Of a stretch of 64,000 nucleotides of DNA, positions 53,554-62,606 are shown one piece after another. The DNA comes from CAADGL01 sp964643885. GTDB lineage: Bacteria; Planctomycetota; Phycisphaerae; UBA1845; Fen-1342. The notes below the pieces were generated by a model, which was not told where the DNA came from, did not search any database, and saw nothing but the letters and a program-made list of their open reading frames with translations. The stretch's first letter is position 1. Each line of letters opens with the position of its first letter. The position numbers and the translations under genes were made by a program. The stretch covers positions 1-64,000 of the forward strand of contig CAZXUI010000004.1 in assembly GCA_964643885.1 (NCBI GenBank). Reading direction: 5' to 3'.

Positions 53554-54141
53554 TCAGTCCTGGTCCCGCTCGCGCTGCTCGCGCTTGCGGGCTTTCTCGC
53601 GCTCCTCTCTCTCCTCCTCGTCGACGCCCTTCTGCTTTTCGAGGAATTCCTGGATCGCCTTGACGCAGGCCTCGGCCAGGGCCTCTTCGTCGCCCGCGCG
53701 AAACGAGCCGCTCTCGGCCAGGACGAGCGCGTCGAGCATGAGCCGGTCTTCGCTCGTCATGTTGATGCGCGTCAGGCACATGGCCTTGCTGAGCAGGCCC
53801 TTCTTCTGGAAGTAGAGCACCTCGGTGGAGATGGACAGTGCCGGCGAGCCGCCGGTGTACCAGGTCGAGAGCTCCGTAACGGCCGCCAGCGCCGCATCGT
53901 CATAGGCCCGCAGCAGCGACGGCGGGCAGTATTTCGGCCCGACGGTGGTCGTCGCAGGCTCGAATTCGATCTTGTTGAAGCGCATGAGCGCGCGCTCGCC
54001 GATCTCCGTGATCGGATGGACCTCCCCTTGCGCCCCCTTGAGCTCCTGCCAGCCCTGCTTGAGCATCGTCGTGCAGCCGGAGAGCAGCGACAGGCAGAGC
54101 GCACAGAGGCCGGCCGAGGCGAGACGGGTGGCAGCTTGCAT
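53554..54141 (-). CDS. Lipoprotein of unknown function with charged C-terminus
   Basis: A 195-residue protein. ATG 54141 follows AAGGAG. MQAATRLASAGLCALCLSLL then SGC is a lipoprotein signal with the lipid-bearing Cys at about 23. The middle (RFNKIEFEPATTTVGPKYCP, AALAAVTELSTWY) has no known motif, and the end is a Lys/Glu/Arg coil (EEEREEREKARKREQRERDQ). It lies 48 bases upstream of nothing else on its strand; fpr follows. Outer- or inner-membrane location cannot be told. Confidence 0.65.
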   Translation of the reverse strand: MQAATRLASAGLCALCLSLLSGCTTMLKQGWQELKGAQGEVHPITEIGERALMRFNKIEFEPATTTVGPKYCPPSLLRAYDDAALAAVTELSTWYTGGSPALSISTEVLYFQKKGLLSKAMCLTRINMTSEDRLMLDALVLAESGSFRAGDEEALAEACVKAIQEFLEKQKGVDEEEREEREKARKREQRERDQD

Positions 54142-54446
54142 CTGGATCGATCTCCTTCGCCGGCGGCGGTGGTCGCGGCCGAGACAGCCCGGGCCCGACC
54201 GCGCAGAGCCCCGCGCCCGGCATCCGCGAGCGGCTGAACGGCCCGCGTGCGCGGCGAAACGATACCATATCCGGCCGGCGCCGAAAACCGCCGCAGTGAC
54301 GCGGCCGCATCGGCCGATTACTGTATCGACCTCGCGGCGAGAACGGCCGCACGGCCCGGCGGCCGGCCGGGGCGGCGGCCCCGCGCCGGCGGCGATGCGG
54401 CCGGCGGGCACGAGCGACCGGCCGCCGAATCGGTTCGGAGAGACGC
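54142..54446. other. Intergenic, no gene seen
   Basis: About 305 very GC-rich bases between the divergent lipoprotein and trpS genes. Nothing recognisable, and no T-box leader ahead of trpS could be identified. Confidence 0.45.
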
Positions 54447-55439
54447 ATGCGGGTACTGTCTGGAGTTCAGCCGTCCGGCGCGCTGCACCTGGGGAACTAC
54501 TTCGGTGCGATGAAGCAGCACATCGACGCGCAGGACGAGCACGAGTGCTTCATCTTCATCGCCAACTATCACGCGTTGACGACGATTCAGGACGCGGGCC
54601 GGCTGCGCCAGCTTACGCTCGACGTGGCGCTCGACTACCTGGCGATGGGCCTGGACCCGAGGAAGGCGTTCCTCTTTCGCCAGAGCGACGTGCCGGAGGT
54701 GACCGAGCTGGCGTGGATCCTGAGCACGGTCACGGGCCTGGGGCTTCTGGAGCGCGGGACCTCCTACAAGGACAAGATCGACCGCGGGCTGACGCCGTCG
54801 GCCGGGCTGTTCTTCTATCCGGTGCTGATGGCGGCGGACATCCTCATCTACCGCAGCGACGTGGTTCCGGTCGGCAAGGACCAGACGCAGCATCTGGAAT
54901 TCACGCGCGACATGGCGGGGTATTTCAACAACACCTACAAGCGCGAGGTCTTCAAGCTGCCGGAGGGCAAGTACAACGAAGCCGCGGTGGTTCCCGGCAC
55001 GGACGGCCGCAAGATGAGCAAGAGCTACAACAACTTGATCGAGATCTTCGGTGAGAAAGCGGCGATCAAGCGCAAGTTCATGACCGAATTCAAGACCGAC
55101 AGTACGCCGGTCGAGGCGCCGAAGAACCCGGAGACGTGCAATCTGTTCGCGCATCTGCGGCTGATGGCCCCGCCGGAGGAAGTCGAGCAGTGGCGGCAGC
55201 GCTATCTGGCCGGCGGCGTCGGCTATGGCGAGGTCAAGAAGCGGCTCGTCGAGCTGCACGAGCAGGTCTTCGGCGCTCGCCGCGAGCGGCGGGCCGAGCT
55301 GGCCGCCCGGCCGGACGAGGTCGAAGATGTTCTCCGCGACGGCGGACGGCGGGCCCGCGCGGTCGCATGCGAAGTCATGGAAGACGTCCGCAGCGCCTGC
55401 GGCATCGTCGCCGCGCCGGGCACACACGCCATTCGATAA
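54447..55439 (+). CDS. trpS: Tryptophanyl-tRNA synthetase
   Basis: A 330-residue class I aminoacyl-tRNA synthetase that charges tRNA-Trp. ATG 54447 follows GGAGAG. The HIGH equivalent is PSGALHLGNYFGA at residues 9-21, and KMSKS is at about 189-193 (GRKMSKSYNN). YPVLMAADILIY and VGKDQTQHLEFTRDMA are further family blocks. Length is normal. It stands alone between a lipoprotein gene and the kinase gene, which converges. Confidence 0.96.
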   Translation: MRVLSGVQPSGALHLGNYFGAMKQHIDAQDEHECFIFIANYHALTTIQDAGRLRQLTLDVALDYLAMGLDPRKAFLFRQSDVPEVTELAWILSTVTGLGLLERGTSYKDKIDRGLTPSAGLFFYPVLMAADILIYRSDVVPVGKDQTQHLEFTRDMAGYFNNTYKREVFKLPEGKYNEAAVVPGTDGRKMSKSYNNLIEIFGEKAAIKRKFMTEFKTDSTPVEAPKNPETCNLFAHLRLMAPPEEVEQWRQRYLAGGVGYGEVKKRLVELHEQVFGARRERRAELAARPDEVEDVLRDGGRRARAVACEVMEDVRSACGIVAAPGTHAIR

Positions 55440-55449
55440 CCGCAAACGG

Positions 55450-58257
55450 CTATTCGCCCACCGCGTCGAGCCGCGCCTGCCAGGCGGCTGCATCCTCCCG
55501 CCGGCCGGCGGAGCTGTAGAACTCGACCAGCCGCTCGACGGCCTTGCGCCAGCGGCTGTGCTCGCGGCCGAGGGCCGCTTCCAGCGCCTCGGCGGCCGCC
55601 TTCAGCTCTCGCTCCGCGGCCGCGGCGTCGCCCGTCTCGGCCAGCGCCCGGCCGTACCAGCTCTGGATGTTGGCCACGAACCAGTGTCCGGCCGGTAGGA
55701 TCGGCCGGACGGTATCGAGCGAGCGGGCGAGGATGTCGCGCGCCTCGGCCGGCTGGCCCGCATCCAGCAAGGCGGTGGCGAGGTTGAACTCGGTGGTGAT
55801 CACGGCCATGTCGTCGGCCGGCGCGACCGCCAGCCGCGCCTCGAGCCCGCTGCGGTAGAGCGCGATCGCGTCTTCGATCCGGCCCTGGTCGTGCACGAGC
55901 ATCGCCAGGCCGTTCTGGGCATTGACCGTCTCGCGATGGCCCGGACCGTACGCCTTCTCGAAAGCGTCGCAGACGCGGCGGAAGAGCGGCTCGGCCTCCT
56001 GCGACCGGCCCTGGTCGCGCACCAGGGCGGCCACGTTGTGCAGGGCCGTCACGGTCTCGATGTGCGCTGCGCCCAGCGTCTGTTCGAGACACGCCAGCGC
56101 CTCGCGCTCGATCTGCTCGGCTTCCTCGAGGCGATCCTGAAGCTGAAGCACGATCGCCAGATTCCCCAGTGAGCGGCACAGCTCCGGATGCAGGTCTGCG
56201 TAGCGCTCGCGGCGCAGGGCGATGATCTCGCGGTACTCGCGCTCCGCCTCGGCCAGCCGGCCCATCTCCTGGTGCAGCAGCGCCAGCGAGCCGCGCGTGA
56301 CGAGTGTGTCCGGATGGGCCGGTCCCTGGACTTCGATCTCCGCGGCCAGCGCCTCGCGCAGCAGCGTCTCGGCTTCGTCGTGCTGCTGCTGGAGCTGGTA
56401 GACGCGGGCCAGCGCGACTTTGGCCCGGTTCGTCTCGGGATGGCGCTCGCCATAGAGCCGCCGGAATACCTCGTAGCTCTCGCGCGAGAGCTGCTCGCAG
56501 CGCTCGAGCTGGTCCAGGTCGCGGGCGGCCTCGGCGAGGTTCTTCAGCACGATCGCCCGCTGCACGGAATCCGCCGGCGAGAGCGACAGCGCCTCCTGGA
56601 AGAGTCGGTCCGCCTCGGCCATCTCGTCGGTGGTCAGCTTCAGCACGCCCAGGTTGTTGAGCGCCTCGCACAGCTCCGCCGGCGACGATTCCGGATCGGC
56701 CCGCAGAAGCTCGACCGCCTCGCGCAGCAGCGGCTCGGCCACGGCGTAGTCGCCTTTCGCCTGGTGCCAGAGCCCCAGCGCCTGCATGCTCTCCGAAAGG
56801 TCCTCGACGGGCACGTCGGGCAACTCGCGCCGCGTTTCCAGCGCCGCGCTTAGATGCGGCCCGGCGAGCTCATATTCGGCCAGCGACGTATAGGTCATGC
56901 CGATGGTGTGCTGAAGCGCCGCCCGCACGGCCGGCTGATCGGCCAGCTCCGTGCCCACGCGCTGGGCCGCCTCGTCCAGCATCTCACGCACGGTCACGTC
57001 GCGGCCGAGCGCCTCGGCCGGGTCGACCGACGCCAGCATTCTCCGCAGAAACTCGTTCGTCCGCTGGGCCGTGAGCCGCGCCTCGCGCTGGCCCTGTTCA
57101 TTCTGAACGGCGCGATCGCGCTCTACACGCAGCCGCATCGCCAGCGTCCCCGCCACGATGCCGAACGCCAGCACCAGCAGGGAGACCGTTCCCGCGAAGG
57201 CGAACGGCAGCCAGTGCTTGCGCACCAGCTTGCGAAGTTGGTACGTCACGCTGGGCGGCAGCGCCAGAATCGGCTCGCCGGCCATGTAGCGCGAGACATC
57301 GCCCGCCAGCGCGTCCACCGATTGATAGCGCTCCGCCGGGTCCTTGGCGAGCGCCTTCATCACGATCACGTCCAGCTCGCGGTCCAGCCCTCGATTCAAC
57401 GCCGACGGCCGCGGCGGCTCGATATTCTGAATCGAAACGAGCAGCTCGGTGAGCCCGCGATCGGTCTTGTGCGGCAGGAGCCCGGTCAGCAGTTGGTACA
57501 GGATCACGCCCAGCGAGTAGACGTCGCTGCGCACGTCGACGCCGGCCGCTCCCTGCCGCAACTGCTCCGGCGAGGCATACGCGGGCGTGCCGACGAACTC
57601 CTGCGTGAAGGTCAGCCGGGCCGCGTCCGACTCGTCGCCCGTCGTCAGCTTCGCCAGCCCGAAGTCCAGCACATGCGGAGCCCCGCTCGCATCCACCAGG
57701 ATGTTGCTCGGCTTCAGGTCGCGATGGATCACCCCGCGCTGATGGGCGTGGTGGATCGCGTCGCAGATCTGGAGAAAGATCGCCAGCCGCTCATTCAACG
57801 GCCGCGGCCCCGCGGGACCCGACTGCGCCCAGCGATCCACCGGCACACCGTCGATCCACTCCATCGCCAGGACCGGCTGCCCGTCGATCGTCTCCATGCC
57901 GAAGACGATCACGATGTTCGGGTGATTCAGGGCCGCGGCCGCCTCCACCTCACGCTCGAATCGCGCCCGTACGGCCGGACTCGCCAGCCCCCCGGCGATG
58001 AGCTGCTTGAGGGCGACCTCGCGGCGCGGCTTCTGCTGCCGGGCCCGATAAACGACACCCTGGGCGCCGCGCCCCACCTCGGCCAGCAGCTCATACTCGC
58101 CGAGCCGCCCGAGTGCCCGCGGCACCTCGGCCGAGCGGACGCGGGCGATCCATTGCTCGTCGGGCAGGTCGAATCCGAAGTTGGTCGTGTCTGCGGCGGA
58201 GGTTCCGCCGCGCGTTTCGTGAAGCGTCGGGTCGGGATCGGGTCGGTTCATTTCCAC
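55450..58257 (-). CDS. Ser/Thr protein kinase with membrane helix and TPR region
   Basis: A 935-residue protein. ATG 58257 is used; ATG 58251 is possible. The Hanks-type kinase domain at about 55-330 has the glycine loop AEVGRGAQGVVYRA, Lys in VALKQL, HRDLKPSN near 175, DFGLAKL near 196 and GTPAYASPEQL. One membrane helix at about 355-380 (LPFAFAGTVSLLVLAFGIVA) is followed by about 12 TPR units in the extracytoplasmic part, including PETNRAKVALARVYQLQQQH and ETVTALHNVAALVRDQGRS. Planctomycetes have many such kinase-TPR proteins; the TPR region probably senses or binds a partner. No sigma factor gene is adjacent. Confidence 0.92.
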   Translation of the reverse strand: MEMNRPDPDPTLHETRGGTSAADTTNFGFDLPDEQWIARVRSAEVPRALGRLGEYELLAEVGRGAQGVVYRARQQKPRREVALKQLIAGGLASPAVRARFEREVEAAAALNHPNIVIVFGMETIDGQPVLAMEWIDGVPVDRWAQSGPAGPRPLNERLAIFLQICDAIHHAHQRGVIHRDLKPSNILVDASGAPHVLDFGLAKLTTGDESDAARLTFTQEFVGTPAYASPEQLRQGAAGVDVRSDVYSLGVILYQLLTGLLPHKTDRGLTELLVSIQNIEPPRPSALNRGLDRELDVIVMKALAKDPAERYQSVDALAGDVSRYMAGEPILALPPSVTYQLRKLVRKHWLPFAFAGTVSLLVLAFGIVAGTLAMRLRVERDRAVQNEQGQREARLTAQRTNEFLRRMLASVDPAEALGRDVTVREMLDEAAQRVGTELADQPAVRAALQHTIGMTYTSLAEYELAGPHLSAALETRRELPDVPVEDLSESMQALGLWHQAKGDYAVAEPLLREAVELLRADPESSPAELCEALNNLGVLKLTTDEMAEADRLFQEALSLSPADSVQRAIVLKNLAEAARDLDQLERCEQLSRESYEVFRRLYGERHPETNRAKVALARVYQLQQQHDEAETLLREALAAEIEVQGPAHPDTLVTRGSLALLHQEMGRLAEAEREYREIIALRRERYADLHPELCRSLGNLAIVLQLQDRLEEAEQIEREALACLEQTLGAAHIETVTALHNVAALVRDQGRSQEAEPLFRRVCDAFEKAYGPGHRETVNAQNGLAMLVHDQGRIEDAIALYRSGLEARLAVAPADDMAVITTEFNLATALLDAGQPAEARDILARSLDTVRPILPAGHWFVANIQSWYGRALAETGDAAAAERELKAAAEALEAALGREHSRWRKAVERLVEFYSSAGRREDAAAWQARLDAVGE

Positions 58258-58381
58258 TCACTCCGGCGGATCGCGCACCGGTTCGCTGCAACATAGTGCC
58301 CCCCGCCTCGCCCGTGGACGCGCGGCGCGGATTTTCTCCGCCGGGCGTGCGGCCGCGGCGGCTTGGCGGCATAATCCGCGG

Positions 58382-59260
58382 ATGTTGCTCGCCCAGGGTG
58401 TCGGCCCCGGAGCCGGCGGATCGAGGCACGCCGTGTCGGACGAATATCGCGTACAGCTCGACGTCTTCAGCGGCCCGCTGGACCTGCTGCTCTACCTGAT
58501 CCGCCGCGACGAGCTGGATATCCAGGATATCCCGATCGCCCGGCTGACCGAACAGTATCTCCAGTACGTCCACCTGCTCGAACGGATCGACCCGAACAGC
58601 GTGGGCGACTTCCTGGTGATGGCTTCGTCGCTGATCGAGATCAAGTCGCGGGCCCTGCTGCCCACGCCGCCGCTCGAGCCGCTGGACGATTCCGACGATC
58701 CGCGGGCCATGCTCGTCCGCCAGCTCCTGGAATACAAGGCCTTCAAGGACGCCGCCCGCAGCCTGGCCGAATCGGCCGAGGAACGCAGCCGCCGGTTCGT
58801 CCGCCGCCCGGCCGATCTGCCGCCGGAGCTGGCAGGCATCGAGCTGGAAGAAGTGGAGGTCTGGGACCTGCTGGCCGCCTTCAACCGGGTGATGACGGCG
58901 ATCGGCAAGGGCCCGGGGGTTCACGACGTCCGCTACGACGAAACGCCGATCGAGCGCTACCAGTCCATCATCATCGAGATGCTCGAGCGCGGCGGGCCGG
59001 GCACGTTCGACAGTCTCTTCGATCGCGCCACGACGAAGGCGGAGCTGGTGGGCACGTTTCTGGCGCTGCTGGAGCTGATGCGCCAGCAGCGCGTCCGGGT
59101 CGAGCAGGATCGCGTCGGCGGCGTGATCTACCTGTTCCTGATCGAAGAGGTGGCGGAGCTTGCGCCGGAGGAAGTCGTGCGCGAGGATTCGCCCGCGGCC
59201 GGACGGGCGCCTGAACCATCCGCAGATGATAGCGAGTCGCGAGTCAGGAGTGCGGAATAG
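58382..59260 (+). CDS. scpA: Segregation and condensation protein A
   Basis: A 292-residue kleisin of the SMC condensin complex, which organises chromosomes. ATG 58382 is used, although GTG 58433 (VSDEYRVQLDVFSGPLDLLL) is where homology begins and may be the real start. Signatures are VFSGPLDLLLYLIRRDELDI, MASSLIEIKSRALLP and the C-terminal winged helix TTKAELVGTFLALLELMRQQ. The last 20 residues are hydrophilic. scpB, usually next to it, is not seen; a RidA-family gene follows instead. Confidence 0.93.
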   Translation: MLLAQGVGPGAGGSRHAVSDEYRVQLDVFSGPLDLLLYLIRRDELDIQDIPIARLTEQYLQYVHLLERIDPNSVGDFLVMASSLIEIKSRALLPTPPLEPLDDSDDPRAMLVRQLLEYKAFKDAARSLAESAEERSRRFVRRPADLPPELAGIELEEVEVWDLLAAFNRVMTAIGKGPGVHDVRYDETPIERYQSIIIEMLERGGPGTFDSLFDRATTKAELVGTFLALLELMRQQRVRVEQDRVGGVIYLFLIEEVAELAPEEVVREDSPAAGRAPEPSADDSESRVRSAE

Positions 59261-59270
59261 CGAATGCAGG
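59241..59270 (+). repeat. Left copy of an imperfect direct repeat around the RidA gene
   Basis: Bases 59241-59270 match 59911-59940 at about 25 of 30 positions, with TAGCGAATGCAGG identical. The left copy overlaps the end of scpA. Confidence 0.7.
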
Positions 59271-59368
59271 GACACAGCGATGCGTGTCGAGCCAGGCGTA
59301 GCGATCGCAACCGGACCGCCACGCGCTACTCTTAGCTCTTCACTCTGAACTCCGCCTGGAGGGAATCC

Positions 59369-59836
59369 ATGAGCAAGCCGAGTGAGCGACTCAAGGAGCT
59401 GGGGATCGAACTGCCGCCGGTGCCGAAGCCGGTCGCCGCCTACGTACCCGCGGTCCGGCACGGCGACATGCTGCTGCTCAGCGGGCAGATTCCGCTGCGC
59501 GACGGCAAGGTGCAAATCACCGGGCAGGTCGGTTTCGTCCGCAAGCTGGAGGAAGCCCAGGAAGCCGCCCGCATCTGCACGCTCAACGCGATCGCCGTCG
59601 GGGCCGATGCGTCGGGCGGCGTCGACAACCTGGCCAGCGTGCTCAAGGTCGTCGTCTACGTCGCCTCGCACGAGGGTTTCACCGACCAGCACCTGGTCGC
59701 GAATGGGGCCAGCAACCTGCTCCGGGACATCTTCGGCGAAGCCGGCCGACATGCCCGGGCCGCCGTCGGCGTGGCGGAGCTGCCGCTCAATTCGTCGGTC
59801 GAGGTCGACGTGACGTTCCTCGTCAGGGGCCAGTGA
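59369..59836 (+). CDS. RidA/YjgF-family protein
   Basis: A 155-residue protein with ATG 59369 after TGGAGGGAATCC. It belongs to the RidA superfamily branch with an N-terminal extension (SERLKELGIELPPVPKPVAA, then YVPAVRHGDMLLLSGQIPL). The end, ELPLNSSVEVDVTFLVRG, has the usual strand, but the catalytic-type Arg of RidA proper (in the RxxxxV region) is not evident. RidA deaminates reactive enamines; this branch is less well characterised. The gene is flanked by imperfect 30-bp direct repeats, which may reflect movement. Confidence 0.85.
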   Translation: MSKPSERLKELGIELPPVPKPVAAYVPAVRHGDMLLLSGQIPLRDGKVQITGQVGFVRKLEEAQEAARICTLNAIAVGADASGGVDNLASVLKVVVYVASHEGFTDQHLVANGASNLLRDIFGEAGRHARAAVGVAELPLNSSVEVDVTFLVRGQ

Positions 59837-59910
59837 GCGCAGGCGGCAGAACGCGGGTGACAAGGGACAGGTGACAAGTGACGGATGACAGGTGATTTAT
59901 GGAAAGTAGC

Positions 59911-59940
59911 GAGTGAAGAGTGCATAGTAGCGAATGCAGG
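59911..59940 (+). repeat. Right copy of the imperfect direct repeat
   Basis: Matches 59241-59270 at about 25 of 30 bases. It lies in a stretch of short, simple GTGACAAGTGACGGATGACA-like sequence at 59860-59940 that is less GC-rich than its surroundings. Confidence 0.7.
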
Positions 59941-60047
59941 TGAACCCCAACTCGCTGCTCGTGGTTTCCATACTCTCCACTTCGTCGTATGAGCGGATGC
60001 CGCTTGCTCGTGCCAAGTAGCAGCGTAGCTCATCGGACGCTTCCAGA

Positions 60048-60950
60048 ATGCCCCACAACCTCACGCTCGGAGTAGACGTCGGCGGGACGTGCCTGCGAGC
60101 AGCCGCCGTCGGCGGCGCCGGCAGGATCGTGCGGCTCGAGCGGACCGCCCTGCCGTCGGATGTGGACCCGCCCGCTTTCGCGGCCGCGCTCGGCGAGCTG
60201 TTCAGGCGATTGTGCGCCAGTCGGGAGTGCTCCGCGCTGGAATCTGACTCTGCGCCGGCCGGGCTGGCCGTTCCGGGCATCCGCGACGCCGACGGCAGCG
60301 TCCTGCTGCGGGCGGTCAATCTTCCTCGCCTGGAGGGCTGTGACATCGCAGCGCTCGCCCGTTCCGTCCTTGGCCGGAACGTCGTTGTGGAGAGTGATAT
60401 CAACGCGGCGACGTGGGCGCAGTGGCGCGCACCGGACTCACCCGCGCAGCGCTTCGCGTACCTCTCCATCGGCACCGGCATCGCCGCCGGAGTCGTCGTC
60501 AGCGGCCGGCTCGTGCGCCACACGAACGGCGGCGCCGGGCATCTCGGCTTCCTCGTCGTCGATACGCGCCCCGACGCCCCGACGGACGCGGCCGGAATCC
60601 GCGGCAGCGCTTCCGCCCTGCTGACCGCAGCCCGCACGGCCGGCTTCGAGCCCGGCCATCCCGCGTGCGCAGATCTCGCCCGCGGGCTGGCGGGCCTGCT
60701 GAGCGCCATCCTGCACGTCTACGCCCCGCAGCAGATCGCTCTCGGGGGCGGCGTGATCGAGCACGAACCGTGGCTGGTTCCCCGCACCGAGAGTCACTTC
60801 GACGCGATTCGCGGCCGGCTGCTCGATCGGCCGATAATCTCGCCTGGCGCGCTTCCGACCGACGAAGCCGGCGTGGTCGGCGCGGCGCAGCTTGCGCGAG
60901 AGCCCGGCCAGGGCGGCGCTCCCACGAAATCCCAACTCGTCGCCCCGTAG
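60048..60950 (+). CDS. ROK-family sugar kinase
   Basis: A 300-residue kinase. ATG 60048 is used; the ribosome site is weak. The phosphate-binding loop LGVDVGGTCLRAAAV is at residues 7-21, VVESDINAATWAQW near 115, and the second phosphate loop YLSIGTGIAAGVVVSG near 137. The ROK zinc motif (CxCGxxGC) is absent, and GGAGHLGFLVVD stands where GExGH occurs. It is probably a glucokinase or similar enzyme and could use glucose released from the glucans handled at 25-35 kb, but the substrate is inferred. Confidence 0.82.
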   Translation: MPHNLTLGVDVGGTCLRAAAVGGAGRIVRLERTALPSDVDPPAFAAALGELFRRLCASRECSALESDSAPAGLAVPGIRDADGSVLLRAVNLPRLEGCDIAALARSVLGRNVVVESDINAATWAQWRAPDSPAQRFAYLSIGTGIAAGVVVSGRLVRHTNGGAGHLGFLVVDTRPDAPTDAAGIRGSASALLTAARTAGFEPGHPACADLARGLAGLLSAILHVYAPQQIALGGGVIEHEPWLVPRTESHFDAIRGRLLDRPIISPGALPTDEAGVVGAAQLAREPGQGGAPTKSQLVAP

Positions 60951-61083
60951 CAGAACGCGCGCTTCCGATATGCCGATACGTCGGGTGGCACGGCGCGCGT
61001 GTATCACGCCTGGGACTGACGGTCTCTACGCCAAGCGGTCGTCGCCGACGACGGGCACGCGCAAACTGCGCGAGGGAGCATTC

Positions 61084-61431
61084 ATGACCCTCCTCAAGAG
61101 CCAGATGGCCGACGACCCGGCATTCCGCGGAATCCTGGCCGAGTTTGTAGCGGAGTTGCCCGCGGCCGTACGCGAACTGAACGAGCTCCTGGCGGCCGGC
61201 AATCTGCCGGAGCTTCGCCGGGCCGCGCACACGCTGAAGGGCTCCGGCGGCGGGTACGGCTTTCCGCAGATCACGGATGTCGCCCGCGAGCTGGAGCAGT
61301 CCATTCTTCGTAACGACCCGCCCGCACGGCTGAAGTCGTATACCGAGGCGCTCGTCCGCGTGCTGCGCAGCGTCGACGGCTACGACATCCACCTGGAGGA
61401 CCGGAGTGCCGTCGGTCGTTCTTCTGATTGA
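61084..61431 (+). CDS. Histidine phosphotransfer (Hpt) protein
   Basis: A 115-residue protein. ATG 61084 follows GAGGGAGC. The phospho-accepting His49 lies in AAHTLKGSGGGYGFPQITDV, the Hpt signature. The end overlaps the start of the diguanylate cyclase gene by 26 bases in another frame, so the two are made together. It should pass phosphate to the Asp of a receiver domain, most likely the receiver encoded next. Confidence 0.9.
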   Translation: MTLLKSQMADDPAFRGILAEFVAELPAAVRELNELLAAGNLPELRRAAHTLKGSGGGYGFPQITDVARELEQSILRNDPPARLKSYTEALVRVLRSVDGYDIHLEDRSAVGRSSD

Positions 61432-62365
61432 TGATTCGCAGGCGATTCATCGCCTGGTCGCGGTCCACCTGCGCGACGAGGATGTCGAGCTGCTCTCGGC
61501 GTTCGATTCGACGAGCGGCTGCGCGCTGGCCAAGCAGCGCACGCCGGACGTGATACTGCTCGATGTGCGCCTGCCGGATATCGACGGCTACCAGACCTGC
61601 CGGCTGCTCAAGAGCGAAGCGACTACCGGCCAGATTCCGATCGTCTTTCTGACGGCGAGCGATTCGGTCGAGGAGAAGATTCGCGGGCTGGACCTGGGCG
61701 CGTCGGATTACATCACCAAGCCGTTCGACGTGGCGGAGCTCAAGGCGCGGCTGCGCGTGGCGTTGCGCACGAAGCGGCTGATGGACCTGCTCGCCGAGCG
61801 GGCGAACATCGACGCGCTCACCGCTCTGCCGAACCGCGCCTCGTTCGAAGCCCGCAAGCGCCAGGAGCGGGCCCTGGCGATCCGCCACCGCCGCCCGCTG
61901 GCGTGCCTCATGGCCGACATCGATCATTTCAAGCTGATCAACGACCGCTACGGCCACCTGTGCGGCGACGAAGTGCTGCGCCGCGTGGCCCAGGCGATTC
62001 AGGACGAGTGCCGCGACGAGGATGTGCCCTGTCGCTACGGCGGGGAAGAGTTCGCGATCCTGACGCCGGGGGTCGATGCGGCCCGCGCCGCTGCGCTGGC
62101 GGAGCGAATCCGCGCCCGGATCGCCGCACTCGAGATTCCCTGGCGCGAGCACCTGATTCGCCTGACGTGCAGCCTGGGCGTGGCCGACCTGGCCACGAGC
62201 GGCGAAGTGTCGCTGATCGAGGCGGCCGACCGGGCGCTCTACGCGGCCAAGCACGCAGGCCGAAACCGCATCGTCGTGGCGACGGGCACTTCGGGGCGAA
62301 AGGCCGCGTCCAAGCGGCCCGCCAGCCGTGGCCGCAAGCCCGCCCGACCGGCCACCGCGTCCTGA
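61406..62365 (+). CDS. Response regulator diguanylate cyclase (PleD-like)
   Basis: A 319-residue protein. GTG 61406 follows GGAGGACCGGA. The receiver domain has Asp9-10, phospho-acceptor Asp53 in VILLDVRLPDIDG and Lys105 in TKPFD. The GGDEF domain begins near 130. GGEEF at 212-216 is an active-site motif, and RDED at 203-206, five residues before, is the RxxD inhibitory site that binds c-di-GMP. It should synthesise c-di-GMP in response to phosphorylation, with product inhibition. The C-terminal 30 residues are basic and Pro/Ala-rich. The Hpt gene just upstream is its probable phosphate source. Confidence 0.95.
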   Translation: MPSVVLLIDDSQAIHRLVAVHLRDEDVELLSAFDSTSGCALAKQRTPDVILLDVRLPDIDGYQTCRLLKSEATTGQIPIVFLTASDSVEEKIRGLDLGASDYITKPFDVAELKARLRVALRTKRLMDLLAERANIDALTALPNRASFEARKRQERALAIRHRRPLACLMADIDHFKLINDRYGHLCGDEVLRRVAQAIQDECRDEDVPCRYGGEEFAILTPGVDAARAAALAERIRARIAALEIPWREHLIRLTCSLGVADLATSGEVSLIEAADRALYAAKHAGRNRIVVATGTSGRKAASKRPASRGRKPARPATAS

Positions 62366-62588
62366 GCGCTGCCTTCGCAGGGCGCCACGAGCACCGGAGC
62401 CCGGCCGTTCGTCCGCTGACCGCCAGCCGCTTGACCGTTGCCCCTTCACCGCCGCCCCATGATGATGTCTGGAGTCTCGTCCCGCGCCGGTGAGTCCGCG
62501 CTGACCCGGCACCCACGGGGAATTCTGCCATTTTCTTGTTTTTCCTGTGAGCCGAGCTGCCGGGTGCCGGCTCGATGTTCATGCCGTC

Positions 62589-62606
62589 GGGAGGAGTCAA
62601 ACCATA
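62589..62606 (+). promoter_or_regulatory. GGGAGGAG ribosome site followed by ATA start
   Basis: A strong Shine-Dalgarno sequence at 62589-62596 lies 7 bases before ATA 62604. No ATG, GTG or TTG exists in frame between the in-frame GTG at 62547 and the ATG far inside the signal peptide. ATA is therefore the best-supported start. Confidence 0.55.

Noticed and set aside
54142..54446. T-box leader for trpS
   Set aside because: No T-box AGGGUGGNACCGCG-like motif or specifier hairpin was found.
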